Shown here: positions 37,698 to 48,400 of the stretch, piece after piece
Numbering within the stretch: position 1 is the stretch's first letter
Layout of the letters: the number at the start of each line of letters is the position of its first letter
Source: Halocynthiibacter namhaensis
GTDB taxonomy: Bacteria > Pseudomonadota > Alphaproteobacteria > Rhodobacterales > Rhodobacteraceae
Assembly: GCF_000812685.1 (NCBI RefSeq)
Contig: NZ_JWIF01000059.1
Coordinates: 1 to 64,000 of the forward strand
Direction: 5' to 3'
DNA: 64,000 bases
Notes under the pieces: model-generated
What the model was told of the DNA's origin: nothing
The model's input: only the letters and a program-made list of their open reading frames with translations
Databases searched by the model: none
Made by a program: the position numbers and the translations under genes

Positions 37698-39661
37698 TCC
37701 CCCGCAACCGCCGTCATTTTGCCCGCCGCACCTGATCGCCGCCCTGCAGCAACCCGCAAGCGCCGGTCAAACAACGAAAAGAAACCGCCAAGCGCCATAA
37801 AAATCGCACCGCCCCAAATCCAATTGGCAAACGGTTTGATATGGCTGCGCACGGTATATCCGCCACCAACTTGGGCGTCACCGATCACAAGGTAAATATC
37901 TCGCGCGATCCCATTGGCGATGCCCGCTTCCGTCGTCGGCATGCCGGCCACCGGATAACGGCGACGCTCAGGATGCAGAACTGCGATTTCTTGCCCATCA
38001 CGTTTCACACGCATTATACCTTGGGTCGCGAAATAATTCGGCCCTTGAATTTCGTCCACGGCTTCCAATGTGATGTCAAACCCGCCAACGTCAAAGCTTT
38101 CTCCGATTTGGGCAATGCGGATGTCTTCCACTTCCCAAGCCATCAACCCGGCAATGCCAAAGATCACGATGCCAAAGCCGGAATGCGAGACAAACTTGCC
38201 CCAATCAGCCCCGGGAAGTCGTATAAGACGCCGGAATTTCCCACCAGAGCGCTGCCAAAGTTCGGTCACAGTGCCACATCCGATCCAAAGACCCATGAAC
38301 AATCCAACCGGCCCCATTGCCGAGCGTTCCGTCTGCATTGCCCACAAAAGAATGGCGCCAGAAACCGCGACAAGCCCTGCCAACGCCAGGGTTTTCACAA
38401 CGCGACCCAGACGTGCGCGCTTCCAAGAGAACAGTGCGCCAATGGGCAAAAACAGGCTTAGCCCCAAGATGAAAGGTGTGAATGCCGTGTTGAAAAATGG
38501 CGCGCCCACGGATAATGGCCTGTCGAAAGCCAGCTCTGACACCAAGGGCCAGATCGTGCCGACGAAAACGACGAAAGCTGCGATCACCAAAAGGACATTA
38601 TTTAAAACAAGCCCGCTTTCGCGACTGACCAAGGCGAAAATCCCTTTGCTTTCCATGACATGGGCCCGTGCCGCGAACAATGTCAGCGCACCGCCCATGA
38701 ACACGCCCAAGATCACCAAGATGAACAGGCCGCGTTCTGGATCATTTGCAAAAGCATGCACCGAGGTCAAAACACCGGATCGTACGATAAACGTCCCCAT
38801 CAACGAGAAGCCAAACGCCAAGATCGCCAAAAGGATCGTCCAGCTTTTCAGGGTCTCGCGTTTTTCAACGACAATGGCGGAATGCAGCAAAGCAGTGGCC
38901 ACCAACCAAGGCATGAAAGATGCGTTTTCCACAGGGTCCCAGAACCAAAACCCGCCCCAGCCAAGCTCATAATAGGCCCACCAAGACCCTAGCGCGATGC
39001 CGATGGTCAGGAAAACCCAGGCCGCCAAGGTCCAAGGGCGCACCCAGCGCGCCCAAGCCGCATCAACGCGCCCTTCAAGCAAGGCAGCCACAGCAAAGGA
39101 GAACGCCATCGAAAGCCCAACATAGCCGAGATAAAGAAATGGCGGATGAAACGCGAGGCCAGGATCCTGCAAAAGCGGGTTCAACCCCTGCCCGTTTAAC
39201 GGCGGAAACTCCAGCCTAATAAAGGGGTTAGAGGTAAACAGAATAAAGCATAGAAAAGCTACGCCAACCGCTGCCTGCACCGAAAGCACACGTGATTTCA
39301 AACGCATCGGAAGGTCTTGGCCAAACACCGCAGCCGCCGCCCCAAACAAGGCAAGGATCAACACCCACAGCAGGACGGACCCTTCATGATTGCCCCAAAC
39401 CCCACTGATTTTATACAGCATCGGCTTGGCACTATGCGAATTCACCGTCACCAATTTCAGTGAGAAATCAGAGACAATAAACCCCCATGTCAGTGCGAAA
39501 AATGCGATCAATACCAGTAAAAACTGCATCATCGCTGCCGGCGCGCCAACGCGCATCAGCACCGCATCATTTCGTTGCGCCCCAATCATGGGCAGGATCA
39601 TTTGAACCAATGCGACAGGCAGCGCAAGGATCAGGGCGAGATGGCCAAGTTCTATATACAT
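37694..39661 (-). CDS. ccmF: Heme lyase CcmF
   Basis: The 655-residue multi-helix protein holds the tryptophan-rich heme-handling motif GWGGFWFWDPVENASFMPWL in a periplasmic loop and conserved histidines nearby (e.g. HNSHSAKP-like region after LKLVTVNS and WGNHEGSVLLW). CcmF takes heme from CcmE and joins it to apocytochrome c together with CcmH. About 14 hydrophobic helices are present. It is followed by ccmH (4-nt overlap). On its upstream side a holin/lysin pair separates it from ccmE. Confidence 0.96.
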   Translation of the reverse strand: MYIELGHLALILALPVALVQMILPMIGAQRNDAVLMRVGAPAAMMQFLLVLIAFFALTWGFIVSDFSLKLVTVNSHSAKPMLYKISGVWGNHEGSVLLWVLILALFGAAAAVFGQDLPMRLKSRVLSVQAAVGVAFLCFILFTSNPFIRLEFPPLNGQGLNPLLQDPGLAFHPPFLYLGYVGLSMAFSFAVAALLEGRVDAAWARWVRPWTLAAWVFLTIGIALGSWWAYYELGWGGFWFWDPVENASFMPWLVATALLHSAIVVEKRETLKSWTILLAILAFGFSLMGTFIVRSGVLTSVHAFANDPERGLFILVILGVFMGGALTLFAARAHVMESKGIFALVSRESGLVLNNVLLVIAAFVVFVGTIWPLVSELAFDRPLSVGAPFFNTAFTPFILGLSLFLPIGALFSWKRARLGRVVKTLALAGLVAVSGAILLWAMQTERSAMGPVGLFMGLWIGCGTVTELWQRSGGKFRRLIRLPGADWGKFVSHSGFGIVIFGIAGLMAWEVEDIRIAQIGESFDVGGFDITLEAVDEIQGPNYFATQGIMRVKRDGQEIAVLHPERRRYPVAGMPTTEAGIANGIARDIYLVIGDAQVGGGYTVRSHIKPFANWIWGGAIFMALGGFFSLFDRRLRVAAGRRSGAAGKMTAVAGE

Positions 39662-39745
39662 GCGCGCAAGTTACACCGCCTGACGCCTGGCCGAAAGAGA
39701 TTCCCCAAACTTGTGATGTGCAGCACTGTCGCAGGTGGTTGTGCA

Positions 39746-40309
39746 CTAATGATCGCGACTGTTGCGCCAATCCTGCAAGGCCGGGTTGTCACTGGTGGCA
39801 TCATCACCGTTTCGGTTTTCACGCATGCCCCCGCCTGCACCCGCTGACATGGCTTGCAAAGCCTTGGCATTCTGCACAACCTGTGGCGTGCGCGCAATGG
39901 TTTGCGCGATAGACCGTTGAAATTCTTGCCCTTTTTCTTGATGACGCGCGCCAAAGTAAAAAGACACAATCGCCCCAAGCAGCCACCACAAAGGTTCTGG
40001 CACCAAGGCAAGGCCCTGCATTCTTACCCCAAACCAAAGTGGATCGACCATCGCGCTGACGAACAAGCCAAGCGTTCCCAAGGCCAAGGCCGGACGGGGC
40101 AATCGGTTCACCCCATCCATAAAACGATCAAACATGCCCTTTTGCGGATGTGCAAATTCCGCCCCATATTGGGTCAGGGCCGCAGTTTGCGCTGTTGCGT
40201 CACGCTTGGCACCCGCCTCTGCGTTTTCGCGAAACACCTCTACAGTTTCAGCAACCACATTGCGGCCACCACCAAAAATGAAATTTAAAACGTCGCCAAT
40301 AACCGTCAT
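39746..40309 (-). CDS. Holin, gene transfer agent/phage type
   Basis: The 187-residue protein has two to three hydrophobic helices (PALALGTLGLFVSAMVDPLW, EPLWWLLGAIVSFYFGA) followed by a charged tail with QRSIAQTIARTPQVVQN, the pattern of holins with three transmembrane segments. It starts 2 nt after the lysin stop (TGATATG), so the two are a lysis cassette: the holin opens the inner membrane and lets the muramidase reach the wall. In Rhodobacter capsulatus a similar holin/endolysin pair, not located in the main GTA cluster, releases RcGTA. No phage structural gene is near, which favours a GTA role over a prophage. Confidence 0.8.
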   Translation of the reverse strand: MTVIGDVLNFIFGGGRNVVAETVEVFRENAEAGAKRDATAQTAALTQYGAEFAHPQKGMFDRFMDGVNRLPRPALALGTLGLFVSAMVDPLWFGVRMQGLALVPEPLWWLLGAIVSFYFGARHQEKGQEFQRSIAQTIARTPQVVQNAKALQAMSAGAGGGMRENRNGDDATSDNPALQDWRNSRDH

Positions 40310-40310
40310 A

Positions 40311-40925
40311 TCACGCCCCCCATGCCGCGATGCGGCGGCTATGTTCGGACGCGTTCAAGTGATAGCGCGGTGAAATGAATTCTTCCGCCCGACGTATCCA
40401 CCCCCCTTTGCCGCCATCCCGACGACGGGCGTATTTGCGGCTGGCTGGGCGTTGATCCGCCAAACGGTAATAATAGTTTCGGCGCGCAATCCCATAGGCA
40501 TCTGCCACATGTGACGGGGCCGCAGCAGCAGCGATTTCGGCCGCCTGCACGGTCTGGGGGCCGATCACCCCATCAACCGCAACTTTCTGCCCCATCTGGC
40601 ACAACAAACGCTGCAAAATCTTCACAGCATTCGCGCCCGCATTGACATACATATCAAAAACAGAGGGTTGCAGCGCTTTCGGCAACCTATCAATACCCGG
40701 TGCTTGAAAATAATGCCGTAGGTAAATTTCGACCGCATCTGCGCGTGTTAGCCTGCGCACATCAGCCTCTGTCAGACGACCGTCGCCGGTTTTATCCAGC
40801 CCAAGCCGACGTAATGTCCCAAGCGTCACACCGTATTTCGTGGCCCCACCCGGATCATCAGGGTCATTCACATAACCGCCTTCACGGGCCACAATTTCCA
40901 TAGCTAACTGGCGAACTTCACGCAT
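40311..40925 (-). CDS. Holin-associated N-acetylmuramidase (GH108 endolysin)
   Basis: The protein has 204 residues from ATG 40925 (GGAGG upstream; the longer frame to 40943 is not needed). The GH108 catalytic start AMEIVAREGGYVNDPDDPGG is present with the catalytic Glu in REGGY, followed by ATKYGVT and a C-terminal peptidoglycan-binding part (VDGVIGPQTVQAAE) with FDMYVNAGANAVKILQ. It cleaves glycan strands during cell lysis. There is no signal peptide, so it depends on the holin made next. It lies 100 nt downstream of ccmE. A TTAAC half-site resembling CtrA DNA occurs in that gap at 40981-40985 but no second half was found. Confidence 0.88.
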   Translation of the reverse strand: MREVRQLAMEIVAREGGYVNDPDDPGGATKYGVTLGTLRRLGLDKTGDGRLTEADVRRLTRADAVEIYLRHYFQAPGIDRLPKALQPSVFDMYVNAGANAVKILQRLLCQMGQKVAVDGVIGPQTVQAAEIAAAAAPSHVADAYGIARRNYYYRLADQRPASRKYARRRDGGKGGWIRRAEEFISPRYHLNASEHSRRIAAWGA

Positions 40926-41025
40926 AATAGACCTCCGAAGCAACTGATTTGCGTTTCTGAGGTCATCGTTACCGTGAAGGGTTAATTCACATAAATTGCA
41001 CCGTACGCAGGGTGCATACCCAAGG

Positions 41026-41472
41026 TTACTCGGATTCGTTTTGCTGATACACGCCTTGTTCTTTCAAAGCGTCGATAACTTCCTTTGGCATATATTCTTC
41101 GTCATGTTTGGCAAGAATTTCAGTGGCTTCGAAGGTTCCATCCACATAGGAACCTGTACCAATCATGCCTTGGTTTTCTTTAAAAAGGTCAGGCAACACC
41201 CCCACATAGATCACGGGCACTGTGCCGCCGCCATCAGTCACGGAAAACCGAACTTCCAAGCCTTCGCCGCGTATCAATGTGCTTTCGGCAACCAAGCCGC
41301 CCATGCGAAACACTTCGCCGTTACGTGGTGGTTCTGCCAAGACTTCTGAGGGGGATTTAAAGTATTGAAACGCGTCCTTTGGTAGGAATGCCAAGGCCAC
41401 AAGAATGCCCGCAATCGCTAAAAACGAGATCACAACGACCTGAATGCGGCGTTTTTTCTCCAATGATTTCAT
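41026..41472 (-). CDS. ccmE: Cytochrome c-type biogenesis protein CcmE (heme chaperone)
   Basis: The 148-residue protein has one N-terminal helix (VVVISFLAIAGILVALAFL) anchoring it in the inner membrane, with an OB-fold domain in the periplasm (FRMGGLVAESTL, VRFSVTDGG, VYVGVLPDLFKE). Its heme-attachment His is in LAKHDEEYMP. It carries heme from CcmC/CcmA-B to CcmF. It is separated from argC by 39 nt and from ccmF by the holin/lysin pair. A short dyad (GCACC...GGTGC at about 41000) follows its stop and may weakly terminate transcription. Confidence 0.95.
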   Translation of the reverse strand: MKSLEKKRRIQVVVISFLAIAGILVALAFLPKDAFQYFKSPSEVLAEPPRNGEVFRMGGLVAESTLIRGEGLEVRFSVTDGGGTVPVIYVGVLPDLFKENQGMIGTGSYVDGTFEATEILAKHDEEYMPKEVIDALKEQGVYQQNESE

Positions 41473-41511
41473 GTCACTGCCTGCCTTTTACAAGGTTGGT
41501 AAAATTGCAAA

Positions 41512-42540
41512 TTACGGAAAGAGCGGGGCCAACATTAAGCCTGTTGTTTCTTCAATCCCCAGCATCAAGTTCGCATTCTGAAGCGCTTGTCCGGATGAGC
41601 CCTTGGTGAGATTGTCCAACGCGGCCACCACGATTGCTCGCCCCTCGATCCGATCAGCAACCACACCGACATGGCAGAAATTGGATCCGCGAATATGTTT
41701 GGTTGAAGGCGCTTCTCCAAGCGGTAAAACCTCAACGAATGGCTCATTCGCATATGTTTTTTCGAAAGTATTATGAATGACTTGCGCATCACCCTTAACG
41801 TAACATGTCGCAAGAATTCCACGGTTTGTCGGCACAAGATGTGGCGTGAATTGTATCTTCACATCGCGTCCTGCAATCGCAGAGAATTCTTGATCAAACT
41901 CGCCCAAGTGCCGATGGGTGCCACCAAGCGCATAGGCGTGATAGCCCTCGGACAGCTCCGCATGAAGAAGGTTTTCCTTCAACGCGCGCCCGGCACCGGA
42001 TACACCGCATTTCAGGTCCATAATGATTTCGTCCAAATCGATCACACCGGCTTCGATCAAGGGGCGCAAAGCAAACTGCCCTGTCGCCGCATTACACCCG
42101 GTGCCCGCAACCAGACGCGCGTTTTTGATGTCGTCGCGGTAGAATTCCGTCAGGCCATAGACCGCTTCTTTTTGCATCTCGACGGCCGAATGTGGATTGC
42201 CGTACCATTTTTCATATTCCGCAGGGTCACGCAGACGGAAATCGGCTGACAAATCCACAATCTTTAGATGGGCTGGCAAAGCGCTGATCACTTCCTGACT
42301 GGTTTTATGCGGCAAGGCGCAGAAACACAGATCAATCTTCGAAAAGTCTATTTCACCAATCTTTACAAGGGTTGGCAGCGTCAGATGACGCAGATGTGGG
42401 AAGACGTCTCGCATTTCCATTCCGGCTTTTCGTTCCGCAGCCAAGGCTGCGATTTCCATCTCAGGATGAGTTGAAATCAGTCGAACAAGTTCCGCACCCG
42501 TATAACCAGATGCGCCGAGAATTGCGATTTTATGGGTCAT
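41512..42540 (-). CDS. argC: N-acetyl-gamma-glutamyl-phosphate reductase
   Basis: The 342-residue protein starts at ATG 42540 (another ATG is 12 nt upstream; both in frame). It reduces N-acetylglutamyl phosphate to the semialdehyde in arginine synthesis. The nucleotide-binding start [19 protein letters not shown] and the active-site Cys in [15 protein letters not shown] are present, with [13 protein letters not shown] (catalytic His region). Length is typical of the longer bacterial form. It heads the argC-ccmE run on the minus strand. Confidence 0.95.
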   Translation of the reverse strand: MTHKIAILGASGYTGAELVRLISTHPEMEIAALAAERKAGMEMRDVFPHLRHLTLPTLVKIGEIDFSKIDLCFCALPHKTSQEVISALPAHLKIVDLSADFRLRDPAEYEKWYGNPHSAVEMQKEAVYGLTEFYRDDIKNARLVAGTGCNAATGQFALRPLIEAGVIDLDEIIMDLKCGVSGAGRALKENLLHAELSEGYHAYALGGTHRHLGEFDQEFSAIAGRDVKIQFTPHLVPTNRGILATCYVKGDAQVIHNTFEKTYANEPFVEVLPLGEAPSTKHIRGSNFCHVGVVADRIEGRAIVVAALDNLTKGSSGQALQNANLMLGIEETTGLMLAPLFP

Positions 42541-42664
42541 TTCCGCCACCATTTCATGTCTTCTTGTTCTGGCTATTCGTTTTGCCCCGCCCCGTCAACG
42601 CGACACTCTTGTCACGCCTGCGATGGTAGTCTTATTGTGAAAACTAAATTTATGTGGAGTATTC

Positions 42665-43372
42665 ATGTCCTGGTTTTCCAAATCCCCCGAAACCGACGCC
42701 AGTGGATTGATTGAAAGCCTTCTGGCCTTAGACAGTCGTAGTCTCATTGGCGCGATGGCGGTTCTGGCCATTGGCGCTTTGATCGCATTGGCAGGCCGTG
42801 TTTTGGGCGTTTTTTGGACAAATTATCGGGCTTTGCGTGATCGAAGACGCCATTTTCGCGAAGTCGTCATTGATATGTTGATCCATGCCGAATTCGACCG
42901 AAAAAGCGTAGAAGACACAACGAGTCCAGAGCGGCTTGAAGCGTTGAAATCCCAGATTCGCGCTGATGGTGACAACTTTCGCCCTTTCATCGCCTTCGAA
43001 GCCAATGACCCGACCTATGAAGATTATCGCGCCGTGCGTCGGCGCCTTCAACCGTCGCAAATCGTGGCCTGTGATCGGTTCTTTGATCACTCGCGCCTGT
43101 TCTATCGTTACTATGAAAAGCTTGGAAGTGATGCTTTCGTGGCCCTGTCTGTGCCACGTAAAGAAGCGGCCCTAGATGGGTTACAACAGATCGGGCAAGA
43201 CGTCTTGAAAAGCCGCATAGAGATGGTGAACAGCCTAAAAGCCGGTAAACGGACTGCGCATATCTTTGAGCGTATCGAAAACGACCTTAAGAAAGTCGCC
43301 CCCTTACCCGCATCAAAAGACGCGCTACAACATACTGAAGATACTGGGGAAACCCCAGATATCAACGCTTGA
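42665..43372 (+). CDS. Hypothetical single-pass membrane protein
   Basis: The 235-residue protein, ATG 42665 after TGGAGT, has one hydrophobic helix at about residues 27-50 (LIGAMAVLAIGALIALAGRVLG) and a charged, mainly helical cytoplasmic or periplasmic part of about 180 residues, with HFREVVIDMLIHAEFDRKS and CDRFFDHSRLFYRYYEK. No family was recognised. It stands alone between two minus-strand groups. Confidence 0.6.
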   Translation: MSWFSKSPETDASGLIESLLALDSRSLIGAMAVLAIGALIALAGRVLGVFWTNYRALRDRRRHFREVVIDMLIHAEFDRKSVEDTTSPERLEALKSQIRADGDNFRPFIAFEANDPTYEDYRAVRRRLQPSQIVACDRFFDHSRLFYRYYEKLGSDAFVALSVPRKEAALDGLQQIGQDVLKSRIEMVNSLKAGKRTAHIFERIENDLKKVAPLPASKDALQHTEDTGETPDINA

Positions 43373-43473
43373 TCATACGATGGGTGGTAGTGGTCCGGAC
43401 ATAAATATCTCTCCTATGCTGCTGTCTATATAGCATCTCTGTTAAGGGAATACAAATGACCGGCCCCTTTTGC

Positions 43474-44286
43474 CTAACCAGCTTGGAAACTGATTTCACG
43501 CTTTAGGAACTGCGTTGCCTTGTCGGACACCCGCGCTGCGTTGCCAGAGGTTAGGAACAGGTTTTCTTGCCCCGTGCCTGTCATATTTGGATGACGTGTT
43601 AGATAGTCAGCAAGACTTTTCGCAACCACATCGGCCTGAGAAAAGACTTTGACATCATCGCCCAATGCCTTCTGAAACGTATCCTTCAACAGGGGATAAT
43701 GCGTGCACCCAAGGATCGCAGCTTGTGGACGTGGCATACGACGTTGCAGCGCTTCCACATGCGACCGGACAAGCGCTTGCGCGAGCATCTCATCCCCATC
43801 CTCAATCGCATCCACGAGACCGCCACAAGGCTGCGCTTCCACATCCACCCCAATCGCACGGAAGGCAAGTTCACGTTGGAACGCCCGGCTGGCCACGGTC
43901 GCAGGCGTCGCAAACAGCGCCACGTGCTTGACGTCAACTTCGCGCGGTGGGGAATTGTCGCCCCATTGGCGTTCGGTCAGGGCTTCGATCAATGGGACAA
44001 ACACGCCTAGAACGCGTTTGCCCTTTGGCAGGCCCTCTTCTTGCATACGGCGCAAAGCCACCGCGGATGCGGTGTTGCAAGCCAAGATCACCAGATCACA
44101 GCCAGCATCCCAAAGGCGTTCTGTCGCGGATTTGGTTAGGCTGAAGATATCATTGGCGCTGCGCACACCATAGGGTGTGTTGGCATGGTCGCCATAATAC
44201 ACAAAGGCCTGATCTGGCAGATTTTTTGCAGCGCCTTCCAGCACTGTCAGCCCGCCAAGTCCAGAATCAAAAATACCTACTGCCAT
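43474..44286 (-). CDS. murI: Glutamate racemase
   Basis: The 270-residue enzyme makes D-glutamate for peptidoglycan. The start is ATG 44286 with GGGGTAA upstream; the frame extends to 44307 but lacks family sequence there. The two catalytic cysteines are in [13 protein letters not shown] and [11 protein letters not shown], with the conserved [13 protein letters not shown] start and [11 protein letters not shown]. It is 26 nt downstream of the acyltransferase gene, on the same strand, so likely co-transcribed. Confidence 0.94.
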   Translation of the reverse strand: MAVGIFDSGLGGLTVLEGAAKNLPDQAFVYYGDHANTPYGVRSANDIFSLTKSATERLWDAGCDLVILACNTASAVALRRMQEEGLPKGKRVLGVFVPLIEALTERQWGDNSPPREVDVKHVALFATPATVASRAFQRELAFRAIGVDVEAQPCGGLVDAIEDGDEMLAQALVRSHVEALQRRMPRPQAAILGCTHYPLLKDTFQKALGDDVKVFSQADVVAKSLADYLTRHPNMTGTGQENLFLTSGNAARVSDKATQFLKREISFQAG

Positions 44287-44312
44287 GATCTTACCCCAAA
44301 TATCCAAGCCTT

Positions 44313-45227
44313 TTAGGCCCGGTGGTTTTCTTCAAATTCAAATCCCAAGTCGCCAGATGCGATAGGTTTCGGTGACAGTTCATATGTCGCCTTGCGCAGG
44401 AAATCCATCATGCCTTTCGGGTCACGGGCATATTTGTCAAGTTCCGCCTGGGGAATAGGCTTGCCCACGACAATACGCACGGGTTCATCCACACGACGCC
44501 TGAATTCTTTGATCAAAAGCGCCATGCGCAGGGTGTAATGCAGATGCGAAGCGATCTGAAACAGGCGCGAATTATGACCATCAAAATAGACGGGCACCAC
44601 GGTTGCACCCGATTTCGCAATCATTTTCGCCGTAAAGCTGCGCCACACCGGGTCAAGCGGCGTCGCCATCGGGCTTTGGGCCGTGGACACTGTTCCGCCT
44701 GGGAAAATCCCAATCGCCCCACCGTCGGCCAGATAGTTCAACGCCGTTTTGCGGGTTTCAAGATTGGTCTTCACGGCTTCTTTTGTTTCGTCAAAACTGA
44801 TCGGCAGAATGACACGATCCAGATCTTCTGCCTTGCGAAAAATCTTATGTGCCAGAATACGAAAATCACCGCGCATGCGTGACAGAATATTCCCCATCAT
44901 CATGCCATCAAGAATACCATAGGGATGATTGGCAACCAGGATCAAAGGGCCATTTGCAGGAATGTTGGTCAGGCTTCCGCCCACCACATCCAGCGTCAGC
45001 CCATAACGTTCTGGGATCACGTCCCAAAAGTTACGCCCTGCCGCAACTTCGTCGTCATATCCCTTGGCACGCTTGATCAGATTGATACGGCCCGTTGCGT
45101 TTTCCAACATTCGGATCACGGCCCGCCCACCACGGGTTTGCGCGGATCGCGCATAGGTGATGTCACGGGCGACTTCACGTTGCGCAGAGGTGATTTTCAC
45201 GGATTTAAAAGGCTTACGGCGAGGCAT
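44313..45227 (-). CDS. Lysophospholipid acyltransferase family protein
   Basis: The 304-residue protein is taken from ATG 45227 after GGAGGG; a longer frame to 45263 lacks a ribosome binding site. The PlsC-type catalytic motif is NHPYGILD (H-x4-D) at about residue 108, and the glycerol-phosphate-binding segment is [11 protein letters not shown] with later [14 protein letters not shown]. Such enzymes add a fatty acyl group to a lysophospholipid or ornithine lipid. The acceptor cannot be told from sequence. The gene precedes murI. Confidence 0.88.
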   Translation of the reverse strand: MPRRKPFKSVKITSAQREVARDITYARSAQTRGGRAVIRMLENATGRINLIKRAKGYDDEVAAGRNFWDVIPERYGLTLDVVGGSLTNIPANGPLILVANHPYGILDGMMMGNILSRMRGDFRILAHKIFRKAEDLDRVILPISFDETKEAVKTNLETRKTALNYLADGGAIGIFPGGTVSTAQSPMATPLDPVWRSFTAKMIAKSGATVVPVYFDGHNSRLFQIASHLHYTLRMALLIKEFRRRVDEPVRIVVGKPIPQAELDKYARDPKGMMDFLRKATYELSPKPIASGDLGFEFEENHRA

Positions 45228-45331
45228 TTCTGGCCCTCCAAAGGAATACACAAAAGGGTTCACGCCACCTTGTCACAGAAGTTTGTAGGAAATGCGACAA
45301 TAAATGAAACGAAACCGCCCCCTATCATCCC

Positions 45332-45378
45332 AGAAAACGGGAAAACTAGTTTTCTAGCTTTCCCGTTTTCTCGTTTTT
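45332..45378. repeat. Long perfect inverted repeat, possible terminator
   Basis: AGAAAACGGGAAA (45332-45344) is the exact reverse complement of TTTCCCGTTTTCT (45359-45371), a 13-pair stem with a loop that itself contains the palindrome AAAACTAGTTTT. A CGTTTTT run follows on the plus strand, though no plus-strand gene enters it. On the minus strand it lies 54 nt after the indolepyruvate oxidoreductase stop and could terminate that transcript without a T-run. Confidence 0.6.
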
Positions 45379-45431
45379 ACAGTGTATTTCCCAGCGTATC
45401 CCCCATGTATGTCACGGGTGCCGCCGCTTGG

Positions 45432-48400
45432 TTACTCCGCCGCAATAGGCGCAGAACTGAGTTCCAGCTCAGCCAACAGCGCATATCGCCGCTTCGCAGC
45501 CTTCGCTTCATTCTCAAGTTTCACCGGACCAAAGCCGCGGATATCCAAGGGAAGACGCGCCAAAGCAATCGCGGCATCTTGATTTTCTGCGGCCAAGATC
45601 AGTTCCATGTCTGCCTCATATTGCGCAATCAACGCGCGTTCCATTTTACGTTCAGCCGTGCGACCGAAGGGATCAAATGCCGTGCCACGCAGGCGTTTCA
45701 TCTTGGACATGATACGAAACACTGGTAGCATCCAAGCCCCAAACTCACGCTTCCTGGGGCGGTCCCCAGCACCCTGCCCCATGAACGGTGGCGCAAGATG
45801 GAAGCGCGGCTTGAAATCACCGTCAAAGCTTTCCTTGGCCTTGTCCATCGTATCAAGATGCAGGCGCGCGACCTCGTATTCATCTTTATAAACCAGCACC
45901 TTATGATAACCCAGTGCAATGGCTTCGCGCAAATCACCTTCTGGGGCACGCATCACGAGGTCAAAGTATTTCTTCGCCAGATGTACGTCTTGAAAGGCCT
46001 CAATCCCTTCCATTCGGAAGGTGATTTTATCGTCCAAAGTCTTAGGAAGCTCCACCACTTTTGGTGCGCTCAAAGCTTTCACAGCATCCAGATCATGTGC
46101 CGCCCAGCGCCCAAGGTCAAAGGCCCGTAAATTGCCCGCGACAGCTTGACCATTCAATGTGATTGCTTCGTGGATGGAAGTTTCAGACAAAGGCACAAGC
46201 CCCGCCTGCCAGGCCGCCCCAAGCATCATCATATTTGAGAAAATCGAGTTGCCCAGCGCCGCTTCTGCAATTTCTGAGGCATTCATCACCATCAAACGAT
46301 CCCGCAAGCGCGCCTGCAATTGCACATGCAGTTGATCCATCGGCAGTTGAAAGCCTGTGTCTCGGGTGAAATCGCCTGTGATGATCTCTTGGTTGTTTAC
46401 AACGGCTCCGGTGCGCCCTTCGGTCATCAGACCAATGGTTTTGGATCCCGCTGTGGTCACCAGATCGCCACCAATCACGGCATCGGCCTCGCCTGTGGCC
46501 ACACGAATGGCGCTGATATCTTGCGGCCGATTGGCAAGGCGGCAATGGATATGAACGGCGCCACCTTTTTGCGCAAGGCCCGCCATCTCCATCATGCCAG
46601 CGCCCTTGCCGTCAATATGCGCAGCTTGCGCCATGATCGCACCAATGGTCACAACACCCGTGCCACCAACGCCGGTGATCACCACATTATGGGTGCCATT
46701 GATTACAGGCAGAACAGGCATCGGCAGATCAGGAATCGTAAAGGCAGCAGCGGCACGTTTCTTAGGTGTCGCGCCTTCCAGTGTCACAAAGCTAGGACAG
46801 AAACCATTCACACAGGAGAAGTCTTTATTACACGAGCTTTGATCAATCGCGCGTTTACGTCCAAGTTCGGTTTCAAGCGGCACAATCGACACACAGTTGC
46901 TTTGCACACCACAGTCACCACAGCCTTCACAGACATCCGGGTTGATGAACACACGCTTATCAGGATCGGGGAACAAGCCACGTTTGCGACGACGACGTTT
47001 CTCAGCGGCACAGGTCTGGATATAGAGGATCGCCGTCACCCCATCTATCTCGGACATCTGGCGCTGCACATCCATCAGATTGGCACGCTCATGGAATTCA
47101 AGCCCGGCGGGAAAGGCGCTTTTGACAACGTCTTCCTTATCGTCATAGACAACAACCAGCTTGCTCACCCCAATCGCCAGCACTTCGCGGGCAATCTTGG
47201 GCGCATCTAAGCCACCTTCATTCTCTTGGCCGCCCGTCATGGCAACCGCATCATTGTATAGGATCTTATAGGTCATCTTGGTCTTGGCCGCGACAGCAGC
47301 CCGGATCGCCAGCACACCTGAGTGGTTATAGGTGCCATCGCCCAAGTTCTGGAACACATGCTTACGTTTGGAAAATGGCGCTTCACCAATCCAGTTGGCA
47401 CCTTCCCCCCCCATCTGGGTAAAGCCTGTTGTCTCGCGATCCATCCATTGCACCATATAGTGACAGCCAATCCCCGCATAAGCACGAGACCCATCAGGGA
47501 CCTTGGTGGAACTGTTATGCGGACAGCCAGAGCAGAAATACGGCAGACGGGCCGCAATATCGGGGGCATTGTCGGCGCGTTGGGCCGCGTCAAGCCGCGC
47601 CATAGCGGCCTTCACCCCATCCGTGCCCTTGCCTTCCTCGCATAGGATCTCACCAAGCGCGCGGGCAATCATGATGGGTTCAATCGCCATACGGGTTGGG
47701 AACAGTTCTTCGCCGTTCTTATGCCAGCCATAGACACGCCGCCCTTGCCGATCATCAAAGATTGCTTCCTTGATCTGAACTTCGATCAGTTTACGTTTCT
47801 CTTCCACCGCAACAATCACATCCAGCCCGTCAGCCCATTCCAGCATCCCCTGCATATCCATCGGCCAAATCTGCCCGACCTTATAGGTGGTGATACCAAG
47901 GCGTTCGCACTCAAGCTCATCCAACCCCAGAAGTTGCAACGCATGTGTCAGATCAAGCCAGTTCTTACCAGCGGCCACAAAACCGATCTTTGCTCCGGGT
48001 TTGCCCCATACACGGTGATTGATCTTATTCACCCGCGCGAATTCCTCAGCGGCAAAGCGCTTGTGATCAATCATCCGGGCTTCTTGGGCGATGGGTGTGT
48101 CTTGCAGGCGAATATTCAAACCACCCTCAGGCATCGTAAAATCAGGTGTCACGATCTTCATGCGATGTGGGTCACCATCTACGACGGATGTGACCTCAAC
48201 TGTGTCTTTCATAAGCTTCAGACCACACCAGACCCCTGCAAAACGCGACAAAGCCCAACCGTAATGGCCGTAATCAAGGATTTCCTGCACACCAGCAGGC
48301 GACAACACAGGCATATAAGCATCCAGCATTGCCCAGTCAGATTGATGCACGGTGGTGGAGCTTTCACCCGTGTGGTCATCCCCCATCGCCATCAGCACGC

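Noticed and set aside
39746-40925. Prophage
   Set aside because: Only a holin and a lysin are present, with cytochrome c maturation genes on both sides; no integrase, terminase, capsid or tail genes appear.
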